In this document: in pieces, positions 53,067-61,696 of the stretch
Position numbering within the stretch: position 1 is the first letter of the stretch
Layout of the letters: every line of letters starts with the position of its first letter
From: Pseudomonadota bacterium
GTDB taxonomy: Bacteria; Myxococcota_A; UBA796; GCA-2862545
Direction of reading: 5' to 3'
DNA: 64,000 bases
Assembly (NCBI GenBank): GCA_005776945.1
Contig: SXOB01000059.1
Span: forward strand, 1 to 64,000
The notes under the pieces: generated by a model
The model's database searches: none
The model's input: only the letters and a program-made list of their open reading frames with translations
What the model was told of the DNA's origin: nothing
Translations under genes and position numbers: made by a program

Positions 53067-53977
53067 ACGGCGACGCGGCGCTCGCGCGCTGGCGGGCGGC
53101 GTTGGAGGGTGTCCTCCTCGGCAAGCCGGAGGTTGTGGAACTCGCGCTCGCGGCCCTCATCGCAGGCGGGCACCTCCTGCTGCACGATGTCCCTGGCGTG
53201 GGAAAGACGACGTTTGCCCATGCCTTGGCGCGGAGCATGGGCGCCAGCTTCGCACGCATCCAATTTACGTCGGACCTGTTGCCGGCCGACCTCGTCGGTG
53301 GGGCCCTGCCCGACGGCCAAGGGGGCCTGCGCTTCGCCCCAGGGCCTTTGTTCGCGCATGTCGTGCTCGCCGACGAGGTGAACCGGACGTCGCCAAGGAC
53401 GCAAAGCGCGCTCCTTGAAGCGATGGCCGAGCGTCAGGTGACCGTCGACGGCGTCACCCGGCCGTTGCCGTCGCCGTTTTTCGTCATCGCGACGGAGAAC
53501 CCGTGGGACGCCCATGGCGCCTGGCCGCTGCCCGATTCGCAGTTGGACCGTTTCTTGTTCCGGCTCGCCATCGGGTACCCCGATCGCGCCACCGAACGCC
53601 GCGTGTTGCGCTTGGCGTCGCCGGCCCCGTTGGAGCCCGTGGTCGACCTCGCCCAGGTGCGCGCGCTGACGGAAGAGGTTCGTGCGGTGACGATGGCGGA
53701 GGAGATCGAGGAGTGGCTGCTCGATCTCGTGCGGGGCACGCGCGAGGATCGGCGCCTCGTCCGCGGCGCCTCGCCGCGTGGCGGGGCGATGTTGCACCTC
53801 GGTGCTCGCGCGCTGGCCCGCGTTCGCGGCCGTTCCTGGACGATGCCAGACGATGTCCGCGACGTCGCCGTTCCCGTGTTGGGCCACCGCGTTGTCGCAC
53901 GCGGCGCGGAGGACGACGACGACGCGGGCGCCGCCGTGATCCTGGACCGCATCGAGCGCATGCCGCGGCTGGGCTGA
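53063..53977 (+). CDS. MoxR-family AAA+ ATPase, second copy
   Basis: 304 residues. Motifs: Walker A DVPGVGKTTFA, LADEVNRTSPRTQSALLEAM, AERQVTVDG and ATENPWDAHGAWPLPDSQLDRF, the MoxR hallmarks. It is distinct from the first copy (2447-3424), which has GVPGLAKTT and ATPDPIEQEG. It is followed by a DUF58-type and a transglutaminase protein, the other common MoxR context. It probably activates those membrane partners. The upstream lipoprotein gene overlaps by 4 nt. Confidence 0.95.
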   Translation: MNGDAALARWRAALEGVLLGKPEVVELALAALIAGGHLLLHDVPGVGKTTFAHALARSMGASFARIQFTSDLLPADLVGGALPDGQGGLRFAPGPLFAHVVLADEVNRTSPRTQSALLEAMAERQVTVDGVTRPLPSPFFVIATENPWDAHGAWPLPDSQLDRFLFRLAIGYPDRATERRVLRLASPAPLEPVVDLAQVRALTEEVRAVTMAEEIEEWLLDLVRGTREDRRLVRGASPRGGAMLHLGARALARVRGRSWTMPDDVRDVAVPVLGHRVVARGAEDDDDAGAAVILDRIERMPRLG

Positions 53978-53978
53978 G

Positions 53979-54791
53979 ATGCGCCCCACGCGTGACGGCC
54001 TCATCGTCTTGGCGCTGTCGCTGACGGCGTTGGCCGTCGGAGCCGCGGGTCGGGCCGAAGTTCCGGTGGCCGTAGGGGCCGTGGGCCTTGCGCTGCTCGC
54101 TGTGAGCGTCGTCGACGGCCGCGATCGGCTGCGCCGGGTTCTCATTCGGCGCCGGTTGTCGGAAAGTTGGTTCGCCGGCCGCGTCGCCAACGGCGGCTGG
54201 GACGTCGTCGCGCCGCGTCGCCTTGAACTTGCGCTCCGCGACCCCGATGCTTTGGGCCCGGCGGTGGGCACGGCCTTCGGCGAGGGGACGTGGGCGGCGT
54301 CTTGGCGCATCGACCAACGCGGCGACGTGTCCCTGTCCGACATCGTGCTCGCCACCCGGTCCCCGTTTGGGCTGGTGGAACATCGTCGAACGGTGGACGG
54401 GGGCGACCGCGTCGTCGTCTACCCCCGGCCCTTGGAAATGGGCCCGCCCAAAGTTCACGCAGAAGTCGGCGTGGACGAGGTCGTCGGCCTGCGTACGTGG
54501 CGGCGAGGCGAGCGCGTTGGCCGCATCCACTGGCGACGCAGTCTGCGCGTCGGCGCATGGTGGCTCGCGGAAAGGGCGGCAGCGGAGGGCCACGTCATCG
54601 TCCGCGTTCCGGCGGCGTCGGGGCCGGGGCTCGAGATCGAGTTGTCGCGCGCGAGCGGTGCCATCCTGGCCGCGGGGCGACGTGGCGACCGGGTGGGACT
54701 CGCGCTGGCGGGCCGGCATTGGCCCCCTCGCGCGGGCGCGGCCTGGCGCCGTACCTTGTGGACGGCGTTGGCGCGGGCGGGCACTCCATGA
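53979..54791 (+). CDS. DUF58-like membrane protein
   Basis: 270 residues starting 2 nt after the moxR stop. Two N-terminal hydrophobic helices (GLIVLALSLTALAVGAAG and VAVGAVGLALLAVSVVDG) precede a soluble domain. That domain has the DUF58-related block DEVVGLRTWRRGERVGRIHWR around 160-180 (compare GDDVRHIDWN in the first cluster). The VWA core is poorly kept; C-terminal GRRGDRVGLALAG resembles the later DUF58 segment. This membrane-anchored type commonly lies between moxR and a TgpA-like gene, as here. Its stop overlaps the next start. Confidence 0.85.
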   Translation: MRPTRDGLIVLALSLTALAVGAAGRAEVPVAVGAVGLALLAVSVVDGRDRLRRVLIRRRLSESWFAGRVANGGWDVVAPRRLELALRDPDALGPAVGTAFGEGTWAASWRIDQRGDVSLSDIVLATRSPFGLVEHRRTVDGGDRVVVYPRPLEMGPPKVHAEVGVDEVVGLRTWRRGERVGRIHWRRSLRVGAWWLAERAAAEGHVIVRVPAASGPGLEIELSRASGAILAAGRRGDRVGLALAGRHWPPRAGAAWRRTLWTALARAGTP

Positions 54792-56422
54792 CCCCGACCG
54801 CCTGGGGCGTCGGCCTCGTCGGGCTCGGCGTCCTCGGACTCACATCGCCCTTGCTTGGCGGCATCGCGGCGGCCTGTGTCGCGCTGGCGGTGGCCGCCTC
54901 GATGGGCGGTTGGCTACGCGGTCGAGAGGCCCTCGGGGCGGTCGTCTCCCTGATTCCGGCGGGGGTCGTCGCCATGGCGGGCGGGCCCGTCGACGGGATC
55001 GTCGGCGGGCTGGTGTTGGGTTTGGGGAGCGCCGCAGCGGCTCGCGGCGCGGCGCGGGCCGTTGTCCTCTACGCGGCCCTTGGGGTCGTGGTCGCGGGGC
55101 AGCCGCTTGGCGCCGTGGCCTGGGCGGCGTTGGCGCCCTTCGCGCTCGGCGGGACCTGGTCGACGTCCTTGGCGACGGCGCTCCTGAGCGTCTCGGTCTG
55201 GGCCGTCTGGCCCCGCCCGGCAGCCGCCCCTGTCGTGGTCCCGTCGTTGGGGACGACGTCGACGCTGGACCCCCTGCGACCGCCGGCCGGAGCGGAGGCG
55301 GGCGTCGTGCGCATGATGGTGTCGTCCCAGCCGCCTTTGCTTGGGCCGATCTACCTCCGCGGGACCGTGTTGGGGACGTTGGACGGCGAGGTCTGGACCG
55401 CGCCGACCGACGTTTGGGCCCAGGGCGGGGATGGCCTGGACCTCGGCCATCGCTTCGATGTGAGGCTGCAGGAACCGGGGAGGACGCTGTTCACGGTGGG
55501 GGCAACGACGGCGCTTGGGGTTCCGACAGCCGTCTTCCGGGACGGCGAAATGGGCCGCGTCGTCATGGAACCCGTCACGTCCTACCAGTTCTCGTCGTGG
55601 ACCGCGGGCGAGCCCGGCGACGTCGTCGATACCACCCCGCCGACCAGCCACCACCTCGCCGTGTCGCCCGATCTCGCCCCGGCATTCCGCACCTGGGCGC
55701 AGGCCGCCGTGGCGCGCGGGGGGCGGCCCGTCGACGGCCTGTCGGACGCGCTCGGAGACGGATTCGCGTGGACCTTGGCCCCCCGCGCTGACGGGCCCAC
55801 GGACCTCGCCCACTTCGTCACGGAGAGCCGGATCGGGCACTGCGTGTGGTTCGCCAGCGCTCTGGCCGTTGGGCTTCGCCTCCATGGCGTCCCGGCCCGT
55901 GTGGCGACCGGGTATCGAACGGAGGCGTCGGCAGACGGCACCTGGGTGGTGAAGGCCGGCGATGCCCACGCCTGGGTCGAGTGGTACGACGCAAGCCGCG
56001 GCTGGGTCACCGCCGACGCGACGCCGACGGTCGCCGCCGCATCGGGCGTGCCGACGCGGTTGCGGCTGGGGGTCGCTGGGGCCGGTGCGGCGGGTGTCGT
56101 CGCGACTCTTGTCGTCGTGGCGTGGCGGCTACGACCGAAACGGCGCCCGCGGGTGCGCGGACCGGCCGCAGAGTGGGTCGGCTTGCGCGATTCGCTGCAG
56201 GCGGCGGGCTGGGCAATTCCCCCCACGCTCCCGCCGGTGTCCGCAGCGCGATGGGTGGCAGCGCGCACGGAAGATGGGGACGCCGCCGCGGCGCTCGTCG
56301 CAGTGGCGGAAGCCTACAGCGCGGCGCGGTGGGGGCCGGGGCCACCGGACGGATTTGCGGCAACTTTGGAGGGGCGGCTGGCCGCTGCGCGACGGCTGAT
56401 CGGACCGATGGGGGCGCATTAG
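54788..56422 (+). CDS. TgpA-like transmembrane transglutaminase-domain protein
   Basis: 544 residues, ATG 54788 overlapping the DUF58 stop. The N-terminal ~140 residues form several membrane helices (GVGLVGLGVLGLTSPLLGGIAAACVAL and following). A periplasmic region follows, with a transglutaminase-like core at about 345-425. The triad is visible: Cys in GHCVWFASALA, His in DAHAWVEWY, Asp in TADATPT. A last helix (AGAGAAGVVATLVVVAW) and a cytoplasmic DUF4129-like tail complete the TgpA plan. Such proteins are MoxR partners of unknown substrate; cell-envelope protein crosslinking or proteolysis has been suggested. Confidence 0.9.
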   Translation: MTPTAWGVGLVGLGVLGLTSPLLGGIAAACVALAVAASMGGWLRGREALGAVVSLIPAGVVAMAGGPVDGIVGGLVLGLGSAAAARGAARAVVLYAALGVVVAGQPLGAVAWAALAPFALGGTWSTSLATALLSVSVWAVWPRPAAAPVVVPSLGTTSTLDPLRPPAGAEAGVVRMMVSSQPPLLGPIYLRGTVLGTLDGEVWTAPTDVWAQGGDGLDLGHRFDVRLQEPGRTLFTVGATTALGVPTAVFRDGEMGRVVMEPVTSYQFSSWTAGEPGDVVDTTPPTSHHLAVSPDLAPAFRTWAQAAVARGGRPVDGLSDALGDGFAWTLAPRADGPTDLAHFVTESRIGHCVWFASALAVGLRLHGVPARVATGYRTEASADGTWVVKAGDAHAWVEWYDASRGWVTADATPTVAAASGVPTRLRLGVAGAGAAGVVATLVVVAWRLRPKRRPRVRGPAAEWVGLRDSLQAAGWAIPPTLPPVSAARWVAARTEDGDAAAALVAVAEAYSAARWGPGPPDGFAATLEGRLAAARRLIGPMGAH

Positions 56423-56431
56423 AGCGCGTCC

Positions 56432-57235
56432 ATGTGGACCCTAGTCCGGCTCGTCGCGTGCAGCGGTGACCCCACCTACATCGTCGAAGGCACGGTGGTG
56501 TCGGTCGAGGCGCCGGCCACGGTCGTCCTCGACCATGACGCCATCCGCGGCCTCATGGAACCGATGGTGATGCCATTCACCGTCGAGGACCCGGCTTGGC
56601 TCAAGATGCTCGAGCCCGGACACCGCGTCATCGGTCGGCTGCGTCGCGAGGGCGCGGACCTCACCCTCGAACGTCTCCGCGTCGTTGGCCGCGAGGCGCC
56701 CCCTACGGCGCCGGCCCCGCCGCCGATCCAGCCTGGCGAACACGTCGGCAATCACGCCGTCGTCACTGCTGGAGGCGAACGGCTCCGCCTGGACCGTGGC
56801 CCGCTGTTGCTGACCTTCTTCTACACGCGGTGCCCCATTCCCGAGATGTGCCCGCTGACGATGACGCGCTTGCAATCGGTGCTCAAGGCGTTGCCAGCGG
56901 ACAGCACGGCCCGGCTCGTGGCGGTCACGCTGGACCCCGAACACGACACGCCCGAGGTGCTGGAGGCCCAGCAGGCCGTCGTCGGTGGGCAGATCGGACG
57001 ATTCGATCTCGCGCGTGCCGAGGACCTGCCGGCCCTTGCGGGAGCTGCGGGCCTGTCGGTGATGCGCGAGGGCCAGGAAATCGCCCATGGGGCGCGCTGG
57101 TGGGTCGTCAGCCCGACCGGGCAGCTGATCGAGCGCTACGATGACCAGAAGTGGCCTACGGAGCGTGTCGTGAGCCAGCTCCAGATCGGCGAGCCGGTCG
57201 CACCGTCGGGATCGTCGACGACGACGGCGCCGTGA
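56432..57235 (+). CDS. SCO1/SenC-like copper lipoprotein with CusF-like N-domain
   Basis: 267 residues; lipobox LVAC (MWTLVRLVACSGD). Residues 18-85 have the CusF/copper-binding pattern (VVSVEAPATVVLDHDAIRGLMEPMVMPFTV, with His35 and Met residues). Residues 95-260 are a SCO1 thioredoxin fold with the copper Cys pair C134 and C140 (FYTRCPIPEMCPLTMTRL) and a later His in IAHGARWWVV as the third ligand. SCO proteins deliver copper to cytochrome oxidase. A CusF-like plus SCO arrangement in one chain suggests copper handover within a single protein. It is 9 nt after the transglutaminase gene, probably in the same transcript by proximity only. Confidence 0.87.
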   Translation: MWTLVRLVACSGDPTYIVEGTVVSVEAPATVVLDHDAIRGLMEPMVMPFTVEDPAWLKMLEPGHRVIGRLRREGADLTLERLRVVGREAPPTAPAPPPIQPGEHVGNHAVVTAGGERLRLDRGPLLLTFFYTRCPIPEMCPLTMTRLQSVLKALPADSTARLVAVTLDPEHDTPEVLEAQQAVVGGQIGRFDLARAEDLPALAGAAGLSVMREGQEIAHGARWWVVSPTGQLIERYDDQKWPTERVVSQLQIGEPVAPSGSSTTTAP

Positions 57236-57449
57236 GGCTGGCCCCGGAAGACGGCGCGAGGCGAATTCCCCGCGCCGCCCTCCGGCGGCGTCCGATCCAT
57301 GACCCTCCAGGGGCACGGAAATTGGGTTCACGAACCGGACACTACGGACCTTTGCAAGCGGCGTGCCATGGTGTGCGATCAAGGTTGAACCTACGTAAGT
57401 GTGTGTGCCTCCCGGAGATCCCCCCCAGGGTGCCGGACATGGGTGTCCG
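57236..57449 (+). other. 214-nt gap with inverted repeats, no gene
   Basis: No gene found. Three dyads occur: GGTTC-AC-GAACC (57325-57336), GGTT-G-AACC (57383-57391), and CCGGACA-TGGG-TGTCCGG (57433-57450), the last ending at the first base of the GTG start of the next gene. They could be operator sites or RNA structure controlling that gene. No -35/-10 pair is convincing. Confidence 0.5.
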
Positions 57450-57992
57450 GTGAGTCGCGGGCGCGCGGTTGCGGTGGGGCTCGGCCTTGGGCTGGCCGTT
57501 CTGCTGGCGGTGTCCGCCCCGGACACGGGGGGACCGATTCCGGAGCGCCGTCGGCCGCTTCGGCTTCCGCCAAGCGCCCCGGCGCCGGTTCCGCCGCCCC
57601 CTGTTGTCGTTGCGGCGCCGGTGCCCGCGGTCGTCGCGCCGGCGTCGCCGGAGGTGCTGCCGACGCCCGTGGTCGCGCCATCGGCGCCGCGCGCGAAGGC
57701 GTCGCCGCCACGTCCCAAGGGCATCGATCCGATGGCCGCCGAAGCCGTGATCGAGGTGGCCCTGGAGGTGGACGTCCGCGGGCCGGCGTCCCAATGCGAC
57801 GGCGCACCGCCCTTGGTGCGGTACGCGCTCGACTTCGACGCCACCGGTCTCGCTGCGGCGCGCGTCGTCGAGCCGCTCGGCATCGATCCCGACCTCGAAT
57901 TGTGCCTCATCTCGGCGGTTCAGGCCGGCACGTGGCCCCGGGTCGCGGAGCCCGTCGTTGGCATCTGGCCTTTGGCGCTCGTGCCGCCCTGA
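57450..57992 (+). CDS. TonB/AgmX-like Pro-rich protein with one membrane segment
   Basis: 180 residues from GTG 57450. A hydrophobic helix (AVAVGLGLGLAVLLAVSAP) is followed by a Pro/Val/Ala-rich spacer (VPPPPVVVAAPVPAVVAP). The C-terminal domain (about 105-180) has an N-terminal strand EVALEVDVRG, then DATGLAAARVVEP and CLISAVQAGTWPRVAEP. The last resembles the AgmX/PglI or TonB-family end (CL..aV..w.FP). It could span the periplasm and transmit energy or interact with an outer-membrane partner, but no TonB box receptor is nearby. The family call is tentative. Confidence 0.65.
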   Translation: MSRGRAVAVGLGLGLAVLLAVSAPDTGGPIPERRRPLRLPPSAPAPVPPPPVVVAAPVPAVVAPASPEVLPTPVVAPSAPRAKASPPRPKGIDPMAAEAVIEVALEVDVRGPASQCDGAPPLVRYALDFDATGLAAARVVEPLGIDPDLELCLISAVQAGTWPRVAEPVVGIWPLALVPP

Positions 57993-57995
57993 CGG

Positions 57996-58865
57996 TCAGG
58001 AGACGATGACCTGCCCACCGCGAACATGGACGAGGCCGGCCGCTTCGAAGACGGCGCCAACGCCGCCGCTGACGCGTACGGAGAGGCCCGCCTCCATCGT
58101 CGCCGACAACACACTCCGCACGCGCACGGCCCCGGTGGCCGTCAGCGCCAAGTCGGCGCTGGCCGAAACGTCGACCGAGCGACCACGGAGCGCCAGGCCG
58201 CGATGGGCCTCCGCGGACCAGTCGGGCGCCTCCGAACGCGTCGCGCGGCCCGCCGTGACGACGACGTCGCGGCCGGCGTCGAGGAACAAGTCGCGGCCGG
58301 CGCGGATCGACACGTCGCCGGTCGCGCTCGCGAGGATGACGACGCCGGTCGTGGTGTCGAAGCTCAGGGACAGGTGTCCGCTGGCGTCGAACAGGCGCAG
58401 GCCCTCGGCGCCAGGGGAGTCGTCGAGGATCACGAGGTGTCCCGAGCGCGATCGCCAGGCGCGTCGATGGGTGCATTCGGGGTCGTAGGCGCCAGCGGTG
58501 GGTGTGGCGCGCTTGGGTGTTCCCGTGGCTGCCGTCGCCTTGGGGCCTGGTCCACCGTCGGCAAGCGCGGTGGGGGGGCGGTCGACGCCGTTGTGCAAGG
58601 CGCCCAACACGTAAGCTTCGCCCGACGGCAGGCGCGCGACGAGGACTTCGTCGCCTCGGGCGGGCGATGCAACGAGGCCACAGTTGGGGCCCGCCTCGGG
58701 GCGGACGGGACGAAGCCAGCCGCTTCGCGGCGAACCTGGCATGGTGACGTAGCGAACGCGCATTCGGCCGAGGCCTTCGGGGTCGTCGAGGGCGTCCACG
58801 AGCGCCAGAACGAGCGACGGCTCGGAGGAGGCGAGCGCGCCGGCCGTGTCGGTGAGGCGGGGCAT
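57996..58865 (-). CDS. Orphan phage baseplate V/VgrG-like spike protein
   Basis: 289 residues. Residues about 15-95 form the gp5/VgrG OB-fold: LVDALDDPEGLGRMRVRYVTMPGS, SGWLRPVRPEAGP, GDEVLVARLPSGEAYVLGALHNG, close to the GRVRVRF...GDEVLV...VLG.L.N pattern of contractile-injection spikes. Residues 135-289 form a regular beta-helix (GDVSIRAGRDLFLDAGRDVVVTAG; SVDVSASADLALTATGAVRVRS). The gp27-like N-domain of T6SS VgrG is lacking, so it is nearer P2 gpV. No sheath, tube or baseplate gene is in the window. It is convergent to the AgmX-like gene and divergent from a small protein at 58917. Confidence 0.85.
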   Translation of the reverse strand: MPRLTDTAGALASSEPSLVLALVDALDDPEGLGRMRVRYVTMPGSPRSGWLRPVRPEAGPNCGLVASPARGDEVLVARLPSGEAYVLGALHNGVDRPPTALADGGPGPKATAATGTPKRATPTAGAYDPECTHRRAWRSRSGHLVILDDSPGAEGLRLFDASGHLSLSFDTTTGVVILASATGDVSIRAGRDLFLDAGRDVVVTAGRATRSEAPDWSAEAHRGLALRGRSVDVSASADLALTATGAVRVRSVLSATMEAGLSVRVSGGVGAVFEAAGLVHVRGGQVIVS

Positions 58866-58916
58866 GGCAGCTCCGGAGCCACGTTAGCGGCGCCGTCCGC
58901 TCAGGATGGAAGCGCC

Positions 58917-59303
58917 ATGGCCGTGTTCTTGCGTTCCGGTCCCGCCGACGTGGTCGCCTGTGGCCAGACCACCACGTTCGCTGGCCACCCGCTTCGGCTG
59001 TCCCTTGAACTACCTGACGCGGCACCTTTCGCTGTGGAGTTGGTGTTCGAGGCGGGGCCCCAGCCCGAGGTGAAGTCGACGGCGGTCGACGACGGCCTGC
59101 GCCTCGTGCTTACCGGCTTCGATGGCCCGGAGGGCCGTGGGACTGCGCTGCCAGCGCTGTTGGGTGAGGTCGGCGACGATCTGCTGTTCTTGCACTTCCG
59201 CGTGTTCCTCTGGGGGGAGACGCCCGATCGGACCGTGCACTGGACGATCTACCGGGCGCCGAAGGCCCATCTCAGCTTCCGAGACGACGCCGCGTCGGGA
59301 TAA
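58917..59303 (+). CDS. Small beta-rich protein, DUF6864-like
   Basis: 128 residues from ATG 58917. FAVELVFEAGPQPEVKSTAVDD, LRLVLTGFDGPEGRGTALPALLG and LLFLHFRVFLWGETPDRTVHWTIY recall the DUF6864 pattern (a strand pair, a GTGT-like loop, FRV and TLHYTFY-like strand). This is from memory of the family and is tentative. No signal peptide. It is divergent from the spike gene (51-nt gap) and 21 nt before thyX. Confidence 0.65.
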   Translation: MAVFLRSGPADVVACGQTTTFAGHPLRLSLELPDAAPFAVELVFEAGPQPEVKSTAVDDGLRLVLTGFDGPEGRGTALPALLGEVGDDLLFLHFRVFLWGETPDRTVHWTIYRAPKAHLSFRDDAASG

Positions 59304-59324
59304 GGCCGGCGGCTCGGAGACCGG

Positions 59325-60224
59325 ATGGAACGCCTGACCCGTCGCCCCGTCTCCGAAGGCCTGGAGACCGTTCTCGGCGAACCGATCCCCGTCCTCGACC
59401 ACGGATTCGTGCGCGTGGTCGACTACATGGGCGACGACGCGGCCATCGTGCAAGCGGCCCGCGTTTCCTACGGGGCGGGCACGAGAACGGTTCAGGACGA
59501 CCGGGGCCTGATCCGGTACCTGATGCGGCACCGGCACACGACGCCCTTCGAGATGTGTGTCCTCAAGCTTCACGTCAAGCTGCCCATCTTCGTAGCGAGG
59601 CAGTGGATCCGACACCGAACGGCGTCCGTCAACGAAATCTCGGCCCGCTACTCCATCCTCGATCGGGAATTCTACCTGCCGAGCGTCGGGGATCTCGCGC
59701 TGCAGTCGACGACCAACCGCCAGGGGCGGGGTCAGCCCTTGGCCGACGACGACGCCAAGCGGGTCCTCGGGCTGTTGCGCAGCGACGCCGAGCAGGCCTA
59801 CGACCACTACGAGACGCTGCTCAACGACGACGGGACCGGTGCACCCCGCGACGCCGACGCGCCGCAGCTCGCGCGAGAACTCGCGAGGATGAACCTCAAT
59901 CTCGCCTGGTACACCCAGTGGTACTGGCGGATCGACCTCCACAACCTGTTCCACTTCCTCTCGCTGCGCGCCGACAAACACGCTCAGCTCGAGATTCGGC
60001 GGTACGCCGACGTCATCGGTTCCCTGGTCGAGCAATGGGTGCCCCACGCGTGGGAGGCGTTCGTCGACTACCGGATGAAAGGCGGCGCGCTCAGCCAGGG
60101 GGAGTGGAAGGTGCTTCGGGAGGCCCTCGGCGGGCGGCCGGTGGCCGACGCCCTGGCGGCGAGCGGTTTGTCGGCGCGCGAGAAGCGCGAGTTCCTCGAC
60201 AAGATTCGTGGAGATGACGCGTGA
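59325..60224 (+). CDS. thyX: FAD-dependent thymidylate synthase ThyX
   Basis: 299 residues. It makes dTMP from dUMP using FAD, NADPH and methylene-tetrahydrofolate. The ThyX motif RHRTASVNEISARYS is at 96-110, with TPFEMCVLKLHVKLP before it and LARMNLNLAWYTQWYWRIDLHNLFHFLSLR later. It is somewhat longer than the short bacterial forms (~220), as many in this lineage are. It is coupled to the M32 peptidase gene by a 4-nt overlap (60221-60224). No thyA is visible in the window. Confidence 0.97.
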   Translation: MERLTRRPVSEGLETVLGEPIPVLDHGFVRVVDYMGDDAAIVQAARVSYGAGTRTVQDDRGLIRYLMRHRHTTPFEMCVLKLHVKLPIFVARQWIRHRTASVNEISARYSILDREFYLPSVGDLALQSTTNRQGRGQPLADDDAKRVLGLLRSDAEQAYDHYETLLNDDGTGAPRDADAPQLARELARMNLNLAWYTQWYWRIDLHNLFHFLSLRADKHAQLEIRRYADVIGSLVEQWVPHAWEAFVDYRMKGGALSQGEWKVLREALGGRPVADALAASGLSAREKREFLDKIRGDDA

Positions 60225-61693
60225 CGATGCGAAGCTTCGACGACCTCAACGCTCATCTGCGCGAGATCCGCCGCCTCAACGACGTGGTGGCGCTGTTGGG
60301 TTGGGACCAGCAGACGGGGATGCCAAGCGGCGCTTCCGAGGATCGGGGCGCCCAAGTCGGGCTCCTGTCGCGCATCATCCATGGCATGTGGACGGACGGG
60401 CGTGTCGCAGAGGCCCTCGACCACTTGTCGGCTCAAGGAAGCACGGACCCCGTGCACGTGGCGACCCTTCGAAACGTACGCCGCGACTTGGCGCGGCGGG
60501 TGCGCGTCACGGCCGACCTGGTCGAGCGGCTGGCTTCCGCCGAGGCGAGCGCATTTTCGGCGTGGATCGCGGCGAAGCCGGCGGGCGACTTTGCCTCCTT
60601 CGCCCCCAGCTTGGCGACCTTGCTCGACCTCCGGAAGGAGGAGGCGCTTGCGGTCGACGCGGATCGCAGCCCCTATGACACGATGATCGACGCCCACGAT
60701 CCCGGGGTCGACGCCGCCAACGTGGCTGCGATGTTCGGACGTCTTCGGCCTGGCCTCATGGCCCTTCTCGAAGCATTGAAGGGCGGAACGCCGCCGGCCG
60801 CCTTGGGCATGACGATGCCCGTCGCCGAGCAGCGAGCCGTGCACCAGGGGCTTCTCGGCGCGCTCGGCTACGACCTTGCGCGTGGTCGGCTCGATGCGTC
60901 GGAGCACCCGTTCTCCACCTCCGTCGGCCTCGACGATGTGCGCATCACGACTCACCTCTACGAAGAGGACCTGCTGCACGGTCTCGGCAGCACGATCCAC
61001 GAAGTGGGTCATGCGCTCTACGAACAGGGGTTGCCCAACCATCTTGGCGACGGCGTGGCGCGCCATGCCGGGATGGGCATGCACGAGAGCCAGTCGCGCT
61101 TCTGGGAGAACACGATCGGCCGGAGCCGGGCTTTCTGCCGGTTCGTGGCGCCACGCTTCGGGAATCCAACGCTGACCGCGGACCGCTTGTGGGCGGCCCA
61201 ACATCGCGTCAGCGCGGGCCCGATCCGTGTGAGTGCGGACGAGGTCACCTACAACCTGCACATCCTCGTCCGTTTCGAGCTTGAGGCCGCCTTGGTGGGT
61301 GGCCGACTCGCGATCGCCGACCTGCCGGGCGCCTGGAATGACGCCTACCGCGCGACCTTGGGGGTCCACGTTCGCAATGACACCGAAGGCGTGCTGCAGG
61401 ACGTGCACTGGGCAGCCGGGGCCTTTGGCTACTTCCCGTCCTACACGCTTGGGAACCTCTACGCGGCGAGCCTGGCGGTCGGGATGGCCCGAGACCTGCC
61501 GACGTTGTGGCAGGAGGTCGAGAAAGGCCAGTTCGACGGCATCCGCGAATGGCTACATCAACGGGTCCATCAGGTCGGACACGCCATGGATGCGCCGGAC
61601 ATCGTCAAGGCAGCCGTCGGGCCGCGGGACCACGTCCAGGATCTGCTGGATGCGTTGTCGGAGCGCTACAAGGCGGCCTACGGGCTCGCCTGA
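60221..61693 (+). CDS. M32-family carboxypeptidase (Taq type)
   Basis: 490 residues, GTG at 60221 overlapping the thyX stop. Zinc motif HEVGH at 260-264 with downstream MHESQSRFWEN (third ligand Glu), and VTYNLHILVRFELEAAL; also WDQQTGMPSGASEDRGAQ at the N-terminus, typical of M32. A DxRxT-like element is seen as DDVRITT. The enzyme removes C-terminal residues from peptides in the cytoplasm. Full family length (~500). Confidence 0.96.
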   Translation: MTMRSFDDLNAHLREIRRLNDVVALLGWDQQTGMPSGASEDRGAQVGLLSRIIHGMWTDGRVAEALDHLSAQGSTDPVHVATLRNVRRDLARRVRVTADLVERLASAEASAFSAWIAAKPAGDFASFAPSLATLLDLRKEEALAVDADRSPYDTMIDAHDPGVDAANVAAMFGRLRPGLMALLEALKGGTPPAALGMTMPVAEQRAVHQGLLGALGYDLARGRLDASEHPFSTSVGLDDVRITTHLYEEDLLHGLGSTIHEVGHALYEQGLPNHLGDGVARHAGMGMHESQSRFWENTIGRSRAFCRFVAPRFGNPTLTADRLWAAQHRVSAGPIRVSADEVTYNLHILVRFELEAALVGGRLAIADLPGAWNDAYRATLGVHVRNDTEGVLQDVHWAAGAFGYFPSYTLGNLYAASLAVGMARDLPTLWQEVEKGQFDGIREWLHQRVHQVGHAMDAPDIVKAAVGPRDHVQDLLDALSERYKAAYGLA

Positions 61694-61696
61694 GGG

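Noticed and set aside
57325-57391. GGTTC-containing dyads as a possible tRNA T-arm
   Set aside because: No acceptor stem, anticodon arm or CCA-adjacent structure could be fitted around them.
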